Shown here piece by piece: positions 51,931-61,190 of a stretch of 64,000 nucleotides of DNA. The number at the start of each line of letters is the position of its first letter. Within the stretch, counting starts at the first letter, position 1. Location: positions 1 through 64,000 of the forward strand of contig JAITQA010000139.1 in NCBI GenBank assembly GCA_031289145.1, in the 5' to 3' direction. This stretch comes from Dysgonamonadaceae bacterium (GTDB taxonomy: Bacteria; Bacteroidota; Bacteroidia; Bacteroidales; Azobacteroidaceae). The position numbers and the translations under genes were made by a program. The notes beneath the pieces were generated by a model. That model did no database searches and was not told the origin of the DNA. It saw only the letters and a list, made by a program, of their open reading frames with translations.

Positions 51931-52137
51931 GAACACGAAGTGTTCAAGCTGAATAACCCCCAATGAAGCGAAGCGATTGGGGGTAAAGGAATGCCGCCCA
52001 CACCGCAACCCGGAGGGTTGAATGATTGGGTTCGTTTTTATTCAACCCACTACGGGGTTGAGAGGATGTGATGTATTTCTCTGACCCCCAGTCGCTTCGC
52101 TTCACTGGGGGTTATTCACATTGAACACTGCGTGTTC
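51931..52137. repeat. Second large nested palindrome of about 207 bp
   Basis: Both ends are small palindromes (GAACACGAAGTGTTC at 51931-51945; GAACACTGCGTGTTC at 52123-52137). Inside them lie inverse copies TGAATAACCCCCAATGAAGC / CTTCACTGGGGGTTATTCA with the same GCGAAGCG core as the first palindrome. The centre has further pairs (CAACCCGGAGGGTTG, GTTCAACCC-type and ACGGGGTTG). The gap 51488-52536 otherwise has only AT-rich sequence. Confidence 0.8.
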
Positions 52138-52416
52138 TGCCTATATCGTCATTTCCCCTTGTTTAAAATTTTTATAGGGCCTCGCTATGACGGCATGTTT
52201 ATTTTTTACTTCTCAGTTCTTAGTTTTAGCCCATTTTTGAGGATTTTTACGAAATGGGTATTGTCATTAGTGGCAATAAATAAACTTTTTTCGACAATAA
52301 ATAAGGAAATAGCATTGGTACTGCTCTTATTTTGTTATTTATTAGATAAAATAATATTTTTATTATCTTAAAATAATAATTATTTTGAACAAAATAAAGA
52401 AAATTGTCCTGTATTG

Positions 52417-52449
52417 TTTGATGTAAATATTTTTATATATGTACATTTG
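52417..52449 (+). promoter_or_regulatory. Promoter of the exported-protein operon
   Basis: TTTG at 52417-52420 and TACATTTG at 52442-52449 with a 21-bp spacing, 87 nt before the first ATG (52537). The leader is AT-rich. Confidence 0.6.
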
Positions 52450-52536
52450 CAGCGGAAGTATTGTATATAAAAATAGTAATACAGATACTCCATTGAGTAT
52501 ATTATTATCAACAATTCAGTAATTTTAACTATTAAA

Positions 52537-53145
52537 ATGAAAAAATTTATTAAGTTATTCGTAAAGAAGCAAAAACAATTTTGCATTTTATTTGTACTCT
52601 CATCAATGAGTTTTTATTGTGTACAAGCCCAAGTAATCATCGGCGCCAACAGAACCCCCCATCCGGGCGCCATATTAGAATTGGAATCGAACGACAACTA
52701 TGGATTTTTATTACCAAAAGTCAGTTTGACGAGTATTGCAAGTTGGGGATTGACCGGTAGTGCGGTAGAAGGCATGCTGGTGTTTAACGAATCGGTAACT
52801 TTTGCCAATGGCTTGAATGGTAAAGGTATTTACATCTGGTTGAATGATGCGAAATGGCATCTGGCGCAAGGTATTTTTTCCGATATGCCGCTTACATTGG
52901 AAAATATTGCACTTTCTCCTTCTGAAACTATCGGTAAAAACAAAATTTTCACCGCTTCCGTACCGGCTATTCCCGGTGCACAGTATTATGAATGGGATAT
53001 TCCGACAGGATTACTTGGCTTTTCAAATACCAATGTAATCAGTTTGGTAGGGATTAACGCCGGCGCTTATACCATCCGGGTTAAAGCCATCAATTCTCAA
53101 GGCACAGGGACTTATCAAACAAAAAGTGTAACCGTTACCAATTGA
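52537..53145 (+). CDS. Exported protein with Ig-like C-terminal domain (paralog 1)
   Basis: This 202-aa protein has an extended signal peptide (about 1-32, ending YCVQAQ). Residues 33-115 form a domain repeated in the next gene: VIIGANRTPHPGAILELES, GFLLPKVSLTSIASW and GIYIWLNDAKWHL. Residues 120-202 resemble an Ig/PKD-type beta domain (VPAIPGAQYYEWDIPTG and then AYTIRVKAINSQG). It has no lipobox or known sorting domain. It is likely a surface or periplasmic structural protein; function unknown. Confidence 0.7.
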   Translation: MKKFIKLFVKKQKQFCILFVLSSMSFYCVQAQVIIGANRTPHPGAILELESNDNYGFLLPKVSLTSIASWGLTGSAVEGMLVFNESVTFANGLNGKGIYIWLNDAKWHLAQGIFSDMPLTLENIALSPSETIGKNKIFTASVPAIPGAQYYEWDIPTGLLGFSNTNVISLVGINAGAYTIRVKAINSQGTGTYQTKSVTVTN

Positions 53146-53151
53146 TTCTGT

Positions 53152-54618
53152 ATGAAAAAGAACGTATGGTATATTATCTGTTTGGTGTGGGCTTTGCCTT
53201 TATGGAACATGCAGGCGCAAGTCGCTATTGGAAAAGAAGTTAAAGGAGTATATGCGGGAGCGTCATTGGAACTGGTTTCCAATGCCGTCAGTAAAGGCGG
53301 ACTGTTATTGCCGAAAGTCAGCCTTACTTCGGCATCCGTATGGCAACCGCTGAAAGGAGTAGCGACGGAAGGGATGGTTGTATTCAATACCCACAATACA
53401 ACCGCAAACAATTTAAGCGGAGTTGGAGCATACGTATGGATGGACAACCGATGGATTCCTTTCGGCTCTCCGACGATGTCTTGTACGGAAGCGCCATCCA
53501 AGCCTCAGGTGATTTCGCTTACAAAAGGAATACCCGAAACGAATGAACCGTTCGTCGCGTATGTAAGCCCTGTGCCCGGAGCGACCTCGTATGAGTGGAC
53601 TTTATCCGACAACTTAATCGGTTCTTCCACTACTAATTTCATTACATTAGTCAGTGTTGCGACAAGCAGTCATACAATACAGGTAAGAGCCAAAAATGAT
53701 TGCGGTGTCAGCGACCCGGAAAGCAAGCGTATTGTCGTTATCAATTCTGCTCCGGATATGGATAATAACGGACTGATCCAAGGCCCTACCTGCTACGATG
53801 TAGCGATGACGGAATCGGTGGCATGTGGAGATTTCATAGAACGCAGGCAGGCATTTCCCGACTCGAATCCTTCTTTGCGAACAAGAGCGTATGTTTTCAC
53901 TTTAAAAGATAACACAGATATCAGTGATTTAATACCTACTGTTGTCGGCGATGCGGATGGTATCATAAAGTCCGTTGGCGGCGCCAAGACAGGTCAGCTA
54001 AGTAAGAAAGAGACTTTTTCCGTCACCTTTTCGGATGATATCAACAACATTGTGGAACGAACGCATAAATCGACAGCCACTCTTCAGGTTGTTTTTATGA
54101 AAGGAGGCATATATTATTATACGGAATTGATAATTACCGTACAAGATTGCTCCTGCTGCCCCTTAGACCTTGCTTTCATTCTTGCCGACGCCGCTTATGA
54201 AGGAATTGATGAGCTTGATGCTCAAGTAAGGAATACGCTTGCAGCGTATCTGCCCGAGCTTCAGAGAGTATATAAGCCTATACCGAATGCGGCGCTTTGT
54301 GTTTACAAAACGAATTTGCCGTCATTGAAGAGTACATGGGAAAATGCTATGCAACAATGCGAAGAATTAGACAACCGCAGCGGTTGGCGTTTGCCGAATA
54401 TCATGGAATTGGCTAACCATTTGCACGGACGGTTCCATGGTTATGATTTGATGAGTACAGTGTCGCCTACACGTTATTTCAGCAGTTCGGAAATACCCGG
54501 ACTTAGAAATACGTCTGTCGAATCCTATTATACCGGAGATTATTTTATCTTTTATCTATCAAAAGGAATGTTGATTAAAGACATGCGCATCCGGTGTGTA
54601 AAAACGATTAACTATTAA
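53152..54618 (+). CDS. Exported multidomain protein (paralog 2) with DUF1566-like end
   Basis: This 488-aa protein has a signal peptide (about 1-22). Residues 23-100 repeat the domain of the previous gene (VAIGKEVKGVYAGASLELVS, GLLLPKVSLTSASVW and GAYVWMDNRWIPF), then an Ig-like domain with VPGATSYEWTLSDN. After a middle region ending in DCSCCPLDLAFILADA, the last 110 residues (TWENAMQQCEELDNRSGWRL, LPNIMELANHLHG) resemble the DUF1566/FISUMP lectin-like fold. It lies 7 nt after paralog 1, so the two are co-expressed. Confidence 0.7.
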   Translation: MKKNVWYIICLVWALPLWNMQAQVAIGKEVKGVYAGASLELVSNAVSKGGLLLPKVSLTSASVWQPLKGVATEGMVVFNTHNTTANNLSGVGAYVWMDNRWIPFGSPTMSCTEAPSKPQVISLTKGIPETNEPFVAYVSPVPGATSYEWTLSDNLIGSSTTNFITLVSVATSSHTIQVRAKNDCGVSDPESKRIVVINSAPDMDNNGLIQGPTCYDVAMTESVACGDFIERRQAFPDSNPSLRTRAYVFTLKDNTDISDLIPTVVGDADGIIKSVGGAKTGQLSKKETFSVTFSDDINNIVERTHKSTATLQVVFMKGGIYYYTELIITVQDCSCCPLDLAFILADAAYEGIDELDAQVRNTLAAYLPELQRVYKPIPNAALCVYKTNLPSLKSTWENAMQQCEELDNRSGWRLPNIMELANHLHGRFHGYDLMSTVSPTRYFSSSEIPGLRNTSVESYYTGDYFIFYLSKGMLIKDMRIRCVKTINY

Positions 54619-54621
54619 GTT

Positions 54622-55944
54622 GTGCATATAAAACAATATATACCGGGTATTTTATTGCTTTTCTGTCAGGGATGGGTAGCGGCTCAACAAGTTGAGTTGT
54701 CTTTCCCATCCCTTCCGGACAGGTCGGCTGTTATCTATTATACCAAAGGTCATCAGTTGGATTCTCTGTTGCTCGTCCTTGATAGCAAAGGAAAAACAAC
54801 TACTCATTTGCCCACAGGCTACAAAGGATTTATCCAATTATCCATTTCCGGTAGCGGCGTTGTCGAATGTATAGGAGGCGAACCTTTGTTAAGCATCGAA
54901 AGCGACGCAAGCCATATAGAAAAAGACAATGTGCGTTTTCCCGACTCAAATGAAAACAACTTTTTCTACCGCCTGTTGGATGAACAAAGTTTGAACGCCG
55001 GTCGCCGGTCGTGGGTGCAATTCGGCAAGCAACTTTATCCGCAAGGAACGGATGTGTATAAAATGTTGGAACAGGAAGAGCCGTCGATTGAACAACAAGC
55101 TTCTGCCATCGCCAAACAAATAGCGGATACGGATTTATATGCCTCTCGACTGATGCGATTGATCGCGTTTACGCAAGAGATGTACACCGCCTTAAACCAT
55201 CCGGAAGCTTCTGCTATTCAAAAAATAAAAGACTACCTGCATCAGGCAATGGATTGGGAAACGCTCTATACCGCCGGTCAATTCTGGGGACTTATTCAGG
55301 AATATTATATTCACTTGTTTGACCTTGAAAATCCTTCTTTATCGCTGATAGAAAAAGAGATGCGATATGCGGCCGACCTTTCTTCCCTGTTCGGACAAGT
55401 GCAAGAGCCGGTACGTTCTTCCCTGTTGGAAACCACTTACAGCGAATGTGAGAAAATAGGCTGGGATGCTGCCAAAGACAGTATTCTCTCCTATATACTT
55501 ACAAACGGAATAGCAATAGAAGCCCGCAACGGGAATTTGAAACGGATACTCTCGGCTTATAAAACCAAACCCGGCGCTCCGGCTCCTGAAATAAAAGGAT
55601 TGGCAGGCGGATTGCCGCAGGGAATATCCATTGTGTTGTTTTATGAATCGGGCTGCGCCAATTGTCAAACACAGTTGGAAGAGTTGAGCCGTCAATATGC
55701 TTACCTTCACGACAGCGGCATACAAGTTATTTCCATTGCCGCCGACCTTGATGAACGTGTATTCAACTTCCACGCCCAATCATTTCCATGGTCGGATAAA
55801 CTATGCGATTACAAAGGCTTTATGGGTGAAAACTTCGTCAATTACGCCATCCTGGCCACGCCTATGTTCTATGTCATTGGCAAGGGTATCATACTGGGTC
55901 GTTACGCATCTCTTTCAGACACGAAATTGTTACAGCAGCGCTGA
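54622..55944 (+). CDS. Exported thioredoxin-fold (TlpA/AhpC-like) protein
   Basis: This 440-aa protein starts with GTG, 4 nt after the preceding stop. Signal peptide about 1-21 (IPGILLLFCQGWVAAQQ). The first 300 residues are a helical domain typical of Bacteroidota DUF4369-like redox proteins. The C-terminal domain has FYESGCANCQTQLEELS (CxxC as CANC, about 345), VISIAADLDE and ILATPMFYVIGKG with the cis-Pro. It is probably a periplasmic disulfide reductase acting on exported partners such as the cysteine-containing paralog 2. Confidence 0.78.
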   Translation: MHIKQYIPGILLLFCQGWVAAQQVELSFPSLPDRSAVIYYTKGHQLDSLLLVLDSKGKTTTHLPTGYKGFIQLSISGSGVVECIGGEPLLSIESDASHIEKDNVRFPDSNENNFFYRLLDEQSLNAGRRSWVQFGKQLYPQGTDVYKMLEQEEPSIEQQASAIAKQIADTDLYASRLMRLIAFTQEMYTALNHPEASAIQKIKDYLHQAMDWETLYTAGQFWGLIQEYYIHLFDLENPSLSLIEKEMRYAADLSSLFGQVQEPVRSSLLETTYSECEKIGWDAAKDSILSYILTNGIAIEARNGNLKRILSAYKTKPGAPAPEIKGLAGGLPQGISIVLFYESGCANCQTQLEELSRQYAYLHDSGIQVISIAADLDERVFNFHAQSFPWSDKLCDYKGFMGENFVNYAILATPMFYVIGKGIILGRYASLSDTKLLQQR

Positions 55945-55981
55945 AAACGAGGGTAGGGGAGGGATTGAAATTGAGCGTTTA

Positions 55982-57253
55982 TCAATTTATTATTTCAAAC
56001 CCGGTGTAAGGAATCAGGGCTTTCGGAATCTGTATTCCTTCGGGAGTTTGGTTGTTTTCCAGCAAAGCTGCCACAATCCTTGGTAAAGCCAAAGCGCTTC
56101 CATTCAAGGTATGGCACAATTGTACTTTCTTGTCTTCTCCCCGGTACCGGCATTTCAGGCGATTGGCTTGGTAGCTCTCGAAATTTGAAACCGAACTTAC
56201 TTCCAACCAACGTTCCTGAGCGGCTGAAAAGACTTCGAAATCAAAAGTCAGGGCGGAAGTAAAACTCATGTCTCCTCCGCAAAGACGAAGGATTCGCCAG
56301 GGTAATTCCAATTTTTCCACCAAAGAACGGACATAATCGACCATTTCCTGTAGCGATTGATAGGAATTTTCCGGCTTGTCGATACGGACTATTTCCACTT
56401 TGTCAAACTGGTGCAAACGGTTCAATCCGCGTACGTCTTTCCCGTAAGAACCGGCTTCCCGGCGGAAACAGGCCGAATAGGCCGTGTTTTTTACAGGCAA
56501 GTCTTTCTCTTCCAAAATTACATCCCTGTAAATATTGGTGACCGGAATTTCTGCCGTCGGAATCAGGTACAAATCATCGGCCGTGCAATGATACATCTGG
56601 CCTTCTTTGTCCGGTAAATTGCCCGTTCCGTAGCCCGAATCCGGATTGACTACATAAGGCGGTTGTATTTCGATGTATCCGGCTTCCATGGCGTTATCTA
56701 AGAAGAAATTAATCAGCGCCCTTTGCAGGCGGGCGCCCTTTTGTTTGTATACCGGGAAACCGGCTCCGGCAATTTTTACACCCAGTTCGAAATCAATTAA
56801 ATCGTATTTTTTGGCTAATTCCCAGTGCGGAAGCGCTCCCTCATGCAAAACCGGAATCAGGCCGCCTGTTTTTTCTACCATATTGTCTCCGGCTTCTTTT
56901 CCTTCGGGGACTTCATCGGAAGGAAGATTGGGAATCTGATACAGGAGTTCGGTCAGTCTCTTTTCCGCCTCTTTCCGGTCGGTTTCCAATTGTTTGTTGT
57001 GCTCTTTCAGGACAGCTACCTTCCGGCGGGCTGTTTCGGCAGCTTCCAGGTCGCCTGCTTTCATCCATTGTCCTATGGACTTTGACAGCAGATTCAGTTC
57101 CGCCAGGTTATTATCCAATAATTGCTGGGAAGCCTTTCTTTTTTTATCCGTTTCAATCACTTCATTGATAATCGCTTCGGCATCGTAATGCTTCTTTGCT
57201 AATTTATCAATCACGCCATTTGTATTTTCTGTAATAACTTTTAATGTGAGCAT
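55982..57253 (-). CDS. serS: Seryl-tRNA synthetase
   Basis: From the ATG at 57251-57253 the protein has 423 aa, the normal SerRS size. The N-terminal coiled-coil arm (about 30-100) binds the long variable arm of tRNA-Ser. Class II motifs are in the catalytic domain: SACFRREAGSYGKDVRGLNR as motif 2 and LNGSALALPRIVAALLENNQ as motif 3. The frame opens earlier, at 57313, but the promoter at 57278 excludes that start. Confidence 0.95.
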   Translation of the reverse strand: MLTLKVITENTNGVIDKLAKKHYDAEAIINEVIETDKKRKASQQLLDNNLAELNLLSKSIGQWMKAGDLEAAETARRKVAVLKEHNKQLETDRKEAEKRLTELLYQIPNLPSDEVPEGKEAGDNMVEKTGGLIPVLHEGALPHWELAKKYDLIDFELGVKIAGAGFPVYKQKGARLQRALINFFLDNAMEAGYIEIQPPYVVNPDSGYGTGNLPDKEGQMYHCTADDLYLIPTAEIPVTNIYRDVILEEKDLPVKNTAYSACFRREAGSYGKDVRGLNRLHQFDKVEIVRIDKPENSYQSLQEMVDYVRSLVEKLELPWRILRLCGGDMSFTSALTFDFEVFSAAQERWLEVSSVSNFESYQANRLKCRYRGEDKKVQLCHTLNGSALALPRIVAALLENNQTPEGIQIPKALIPYTGFEIIN

Positions 57254-57277
57254 AATGGTTCGTTTATTATGAGGGTA

Positions 57278-57285
57278 CAAAGGTA
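57278..57285 (-). promoter_or_regulatory. -7 element of serS
   Basis: TACCTTTG on the minus strand, 25 nt before the ATG. It decides the serS start. The gap 57286-57468 holds nothing else I can name. Confidence 0.6.
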
Positions 57286-57468
57286 AGCATTTTTTAGATG
57301 AAAATAGAACCATTCTCCGGATGCTTCATCCCAATGTGTACGAATTTTTTGTCTTCAAACGGTTTAATGGCTGTTTCCTGTGTCATCGCATTATTCTTTT
57401 TATCTGATAAAATTTACATAAGGGTTTTTACCGAATAAATTATGGGTTATAATTTTCTATCGCTTCTT

Positions 57469-59457
57469 TCAAACGGTTTGCCGGATAGGTATTTTCGCTT
57501 TGGTTGTGTGGCATTTGCTTTCCAATTCCAACCCGGCTTCCGTCCAACTCTCCATGGCGGCAGATAGTTTTTTCTCAGCTTCCGCATGTTTCCAGAGCAA
57601 GTCTACATTAGAAGCGCCTTCCGGGGTAACTAATATTGCCTCCATTGCTTTGATTTCCGTTTCCAACTGTCCGATTTTTTTTTCGTAATCGGCAACGGCT
57701 TTTTCCAAGCGTTTGATTTGACGTTGCTGTTCCTTGCGGATTTCCCAGACTTCCCCTTTGTTCCCTCCCAGGGAAGAGGAGTGTGCAGACGCCTGAGATG
57801 GCGCTGGATTTGATTTAGGAATAGCGGTAGTATTCAGTTCGTTGAGGCTCTCTATTTTTTTTCTTTCTAAAAATTCGTAAATTCCGCTGAGATGTTCTTT
57901 TACTGTCTTGTTGCCGAACTCATAGACTTTATCGACCAATCCGTCTAAGAACTCCCGGTCGTGGGATACGATGATAGCGGTTCCGTCAAATTCTTTCAAG
58001 GCCTCTTTCAATACATCTTTTGAACGCATATCCAGATGATTGGTCGGCTCATCCAGGATAAGCAGGTTGACCGGTTCGAGCAGCAGTTTAATCATCGCCA
58101 ACCGGGTACGTTCACCGCCCGACAGCACGGAAACTTTTTTGTCCGAAGCCTCTCCGCCAAACATGAATGCGCCGAGGATATCGCGGATTTTAGTGCGGAT
58201 ATCGCCTACGGCTGCATAATCAATGGTTTCAAAAACCGAAAGTTTTTCGTCCATCAAATCGGCTTGGTTCTGGGCGAAGTAACCTATTTTTACATTATGG
58301 CCTAATTGCAGACTTCCTTCATAAGGGATTTGTCCCATGATGCATTTGACCAAAGTCGATTTGCCCTCACCGTTTTTACCGACAAACGCCACTTTATCTC
58401 CCCTGTTGATGGTTAGCGTTGCATGCTCAAAAACCAGCTGTTCGTTATATGATTTACCGACATTTTCCATGATAATCGGGAAAGAACCCGAACGGGGTGA
58501 TGGTGGAAATTTCAAGTGTAGCGCGGAGTTGTCTTCCTCGTCTACTTCGATTCGTTCCAATTTACCCAATTGTTTGATACGGCTTTGTACCTGTACGGAT
58601 TTAGTGGCTTTGTATCGGAAGCGTTCTATAAAATCTTCTGTATCTTCGATTTGTTTCCGTTGATTTTCGTAAGCACGCAATTGTTGTTCGCGACGTTCTT
58701 TTCTCAATGCTACGTATTTGGAATAATTGACGCGATAGTCGTAGACTTTTCCCAAAGAAATTTCGATGGTTCGCTGGCATACGTTGTCGATAAAAGCCCG
58801 GTCGTGCGAAACGAGGATGACGGCATTGGCCTGTGTGGACAGGAAATTCTCCAACCATTGGATGGATTCGATATCCAAATGATTGGTCGGCTCGTCTAAC
58901 AGGAGTATGTCGGGTTTTTGCAACAGGATTTTAGCCAATTCGATACGCATGCGCCATCCCCCGCTGAATTCGTTGGTCGGGCGTTCGAAATCGGTTCTTG
59001 AAAAACCCAATCCGAAGAGTGTTTTTTCGATGTCCGCATCAATATTTACCGCGCCTTCTATCGCTAAGCGTTCGTTGAGAAAGGCAATCCGGTCGATGAG
59101 TTTGTGATAGGATTCCGATTCGTAATCTTCCCGGTGCATCAGTTCCAGATTCAGCTTTTCCAAATCCGCCTCCATTGCTAATACCTGCGCAAAAGCCAGG
59201 GAAGCTTCCTCTCTGACGGAACGGTTGGTCGAAAACTGCATTTGTTGCGGTAAATAACCGATGGTGACGTCTTTAGGCATAGAAACCCTGCCCTTTGTAG
59301 GCTCTTGCAGCCCGGCAAAGATTTTCAGAAGTGTACTTTTCCCCGCGCCGTTTTTACCTACTAAAGCGATTCTGTCTTTTTTATCAACTACGAAACCGAT
59401 TTCATCCAAAAGAGTGAATCCGCCAAAAGAAACCGTCAAATTTTCTATTGAATACAT
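57469..59457 (-). CDS. ABC-F family ATPase
   Basis: This 662-aa soluble protein has two ABC modules joined by a charged helical linker (KERREQQLRAYENQRKQIED). Walker A GKNGAGKSTLLK and GKNGEGKSTLVK; signatures FSGGWRMRIELA and LSGGERTRLAM; Walker B LLLDEPTNHLD and LILDEPTNHLD. A C-terminal coiled-coil extension (about 570-640) is like Uup/YfmR. ABC-F proteins act on the ribosome as translation factors or antibiotic protection proteins; this one looks like the housekeeping type. It overlaps the SGNH hydrolase gene by 13 nt. Confidence 0.9.
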   Translation of the reverse strand: MYSIENLTVSFGGFTLLDEIGFVVDKKDRIALVGKNGAGKSTLLKIFAGLQEPTKGRVSMPKDVTIGYLPQQMQFSTNRSVREEASLAFAQVLAMEADLEKLNLELMHREDYESESYHKLIDRIAFLNERLAIEGAVNIDADIEKTLFGLGFSRTDFERPTNEFSGGWRMRIELAKILLQKPDILLLDEPTNHLDIESIQWLENFLSTQANAVILVSHDRAFIDNVCQRTIEISLGKVYDYRVNYSKYVALRKERREQQLRAYENQRKQIEDTEDFIERFRYKATKSVQVQSRIKQLGKLERIEVDEEDNSALHLKFPPSPRSGSFPIIMENVGKSYNEQLVFEHATLTINRGDKVAFVGKNGEGKSTLVKCIMGQIPYEGSLQLGHNVKIGYFAQNQADLMDEKLSVFETIDYAAVGDIRTKIRDILGAFMFGGEASDKKVSVLSGGERTRLAMIKLLLEPVNLLILDEPTNHLDMRSKDVLKEALKEFDGTAIIVSHDREFLDGLVDKVYEFGNKTVKEHLSGIYEFLERKKIESLNELNTTAIPKSNPAPSQASAHSSSLGGNKGEVWEIRKEQQRQIKRLEKAVADYEKKIGQLETEIKAMEAILVTPEGASNVDLLWKHAEAEKKLSAAMESWTEAGLELESKCHTTKAKIPIRQTV

Positions 59458-60206
59458 GTTGACCAGGCTTGCGCTATTAATTGAGCGCCCGCAAAAGACG
59501 GATGGACGCCATCAGGACCCCAATAAGCAGCCGGGGCTTTTTTAAGCGCTTCATTGAAAACCGATTGTAGCGGCACAAAACTCAGGTCGTAATCTTTTGC
59601 CACTTTCTTAGCTGCATCGCGGTAAGGGGCGAAACCGCTTTCCCAAGTGTTATCCAATGCGTTGCCTCCTTGAATGATAAATGGTTCCAAGATAACGATT
59701 TTGACATTCGGAAGGGCTTTTAGCGTATCGGCAATCAATTTGTTGTAATCAGCTATATAGGTCGTTATGGTGCCGGTGTATCCACCTGTTTTTGTATGCC
59801 AAAAATCATTGACGCCAATCAGAATACTTACAACATCCGGTTTGAGTGCAATACAATCTTTTTCCCAGCGTTCGGCTAATTGAAACACTTTGTTTCCCGA
59901 AATTCCCCGGTTATAGATTTTCAGTTCTTTTTCCGGATTATTTGCCAGAATATGCGATGCGGTAAAAAGCGGGTATCCGCCTCCCAATTGTTTTTGATGA
60001 TTGGGGGTGTCTTCATCTTTACGACTTCTTCCGGAATCGGTGATGGAATCACCTTGAAACAAAACAGTTTCGCCTTTCGCCAGATAATGCCATTCGCTTC
60101 CTGCTACGGTTGCAGACTCCGGCATGGCTGCCTTCACGATTTCCGGCAGAAACAATGCAGTAGCGCCGACAATTGTGCTTTTCCTTATAAAATTTCGTCT
60201 GTCCAT
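59445..60206 (-). CDS. Exported SGNH/GDSL hydrolase
   Basis: The protein has 253 aa. The N-terminus DRRNFIRKSTIVGATALFLP looks like a twin-arginine signal peptide. Block I FQGDSITDSGRS (Ser), block II YNRGISGNKV, block III ILIGVNDFW and block V GPDGVHPSFAGAQ are all present. It is probably a periplasmic carbohydrate esterase. It is related in fold to the C-terminal half of the fusion protein at 41793. It overlaps the ABC-F gene. Confidence 0.88.
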   Translation of the reverse strand: MDRRNFIRKSTIVGATALFLPEIVKAAMPESATVAGSEWHYLAKGETVLFQGDSITDSGRSRKDEDTPNHQKQLGGGYPLFTASHILANNPEKELKIYNRGISGNKVFQLAERWEKDCIALKPDVVSILIGVNDFWHTKTGGYTGTITTYIADYNKLIADTLKALPNVKIVILEPFIIQGGNALDNTWESGFAPYRDAAKKVAKDYDLSFVPLQSVFNEALKKAPAAYWGPDGVHPSFAGAQLIAQAWSTCIQ

Positions 60207-60226
60207 AATTAATTGAATATGTGTGT

Positions 60227-61132
60227 TTAAAATAACTTTCCGGGGTAATCGCCTTTTGCTACCAATTGGTTGATTTTCTCAACGACAGAGGCTCTGTCTT
60301 CTGCATAAGTCACACCAAACCATTTGGATGGACTATCCAATACTTTTACTTTGATTTGTCCGTTCACAATCAGACGGTCAATAGCCCAGGGGATAAAAAA
60401 TTCCGCTTTCGGATTGTCTTGGTTTTCGGACAGAAAATCAGCAAATAGTTGCTCCGAATAACCGAAATATTCCGATGTAAATCCCCACATGTTCATGGAA
60501 ACAGGTGTGTTTTCGGCTGTTTCAACTAAGTTTCCTTCCTCGTCCCTGTATTTTATTTTTCCGTCGGTATCCCGTATGACATAAGTTCGCTCAACGACCG
60601 AAGTCAGAAAACCGTCTTTATCCGTCGAACAAACGCCACGGGCAACAGAGCCGCTTTCAGAGAGGGTATTGCCGACGCGGTAACCTACCATGCAGTATAT
60701 ATTTTCTTTATTTTCAATGGATGTCAGAAAGTCTGCCATAATTTTAAAACTTTCCCGGCCATAGAAATCATCGGCATTGATGACCATAAACGGTTCTTTA
60801 ATCACGTCTTTCCCCATCAGGACGGCATGGTTGGTTCCCCACGGTTTTACCCGTTCCGGATTCAGTTCGAATCCTGCAGGAAGTTTGTCCAATTCCTGAA
60901 ATACCGTCTCTATCGGAATAATATCTGCGTATTTTTTCAGGATTTTTTCACGAAAATCCACTGCAAACGATTCCCTGATAACAAAAACGACTTTTCCGAA
61001 TCCTGCTCTGACGGCATCGTAAATGGAATAGTCCATGATTGTCTCACCGCTGGGGCCAAGTCCATCCAATTGTTTCAGCCCACCATAACGGCTACCCATT
61101 CCGGCAGCCAGCACAAATAATGTAGGTTTCAT
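60227..61132 (-). CDS. Sugar-nucleotide nucleotidyltransferase
   Basis: From the ATG at 61130-61132 the protein has 301 aa. FVLAAGMGSRYGGLKQLDGLGP is the nucleotidyltransferase signature; FMVINADDFYGRESF supplies the metal-binding Asp. It is related to UTP-glucose-1-phosphate or mannose-1-phosphate uridylyl/guanylyltransferases, but the substrate is not clear. The -7 element at 61154-61161 excludes the longer frame from 61180. It heads its own transcript toward the SGNH and ABC-F genes. Confidence 0.82.
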   Translation of the reverse strand: MKPTLFVLAAGMGSRYGGLKQLDGLGPSGETIMDYSIYDAVRAGFGKVVFVIRESFAVDFREKILKKYADIIPIETVFQELDKLPAGFELNPERVKPWGTNHAVLMGKDVIKEPFMVINADDFYGRESFKIMADFLTSIENKENIYCMVGYRVGNTLSESGSVARGVCSTDKDGFLTSVVERTYVIRDTDGKIKYRDEEGNLVETAENTPVSMNMWGFTSEYFGYSEQLFADFLSENQDNPKAEFFIPWAIDRLIVNGQIKVKVLDSPSKWFGVTYAEDRASVVEKINQLVAKGDYPGKLF

Positions 61133-61153
61133 GTGTATAAAAAAATTTATTTG

Positions 61154-61161
61154 CAAAGATA
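61154..61161 (-). promoter_or_regulatory. -7 element of the nucleotidyltransferase operon
   Basis: TATCTTTG on the minus strand, 22 nt before the ATG at 61130-61132. Confidence 0.6.
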
Positions 61162-61190
61162 CGATTTTTCTGTAAAACAAGGATGTGTTT

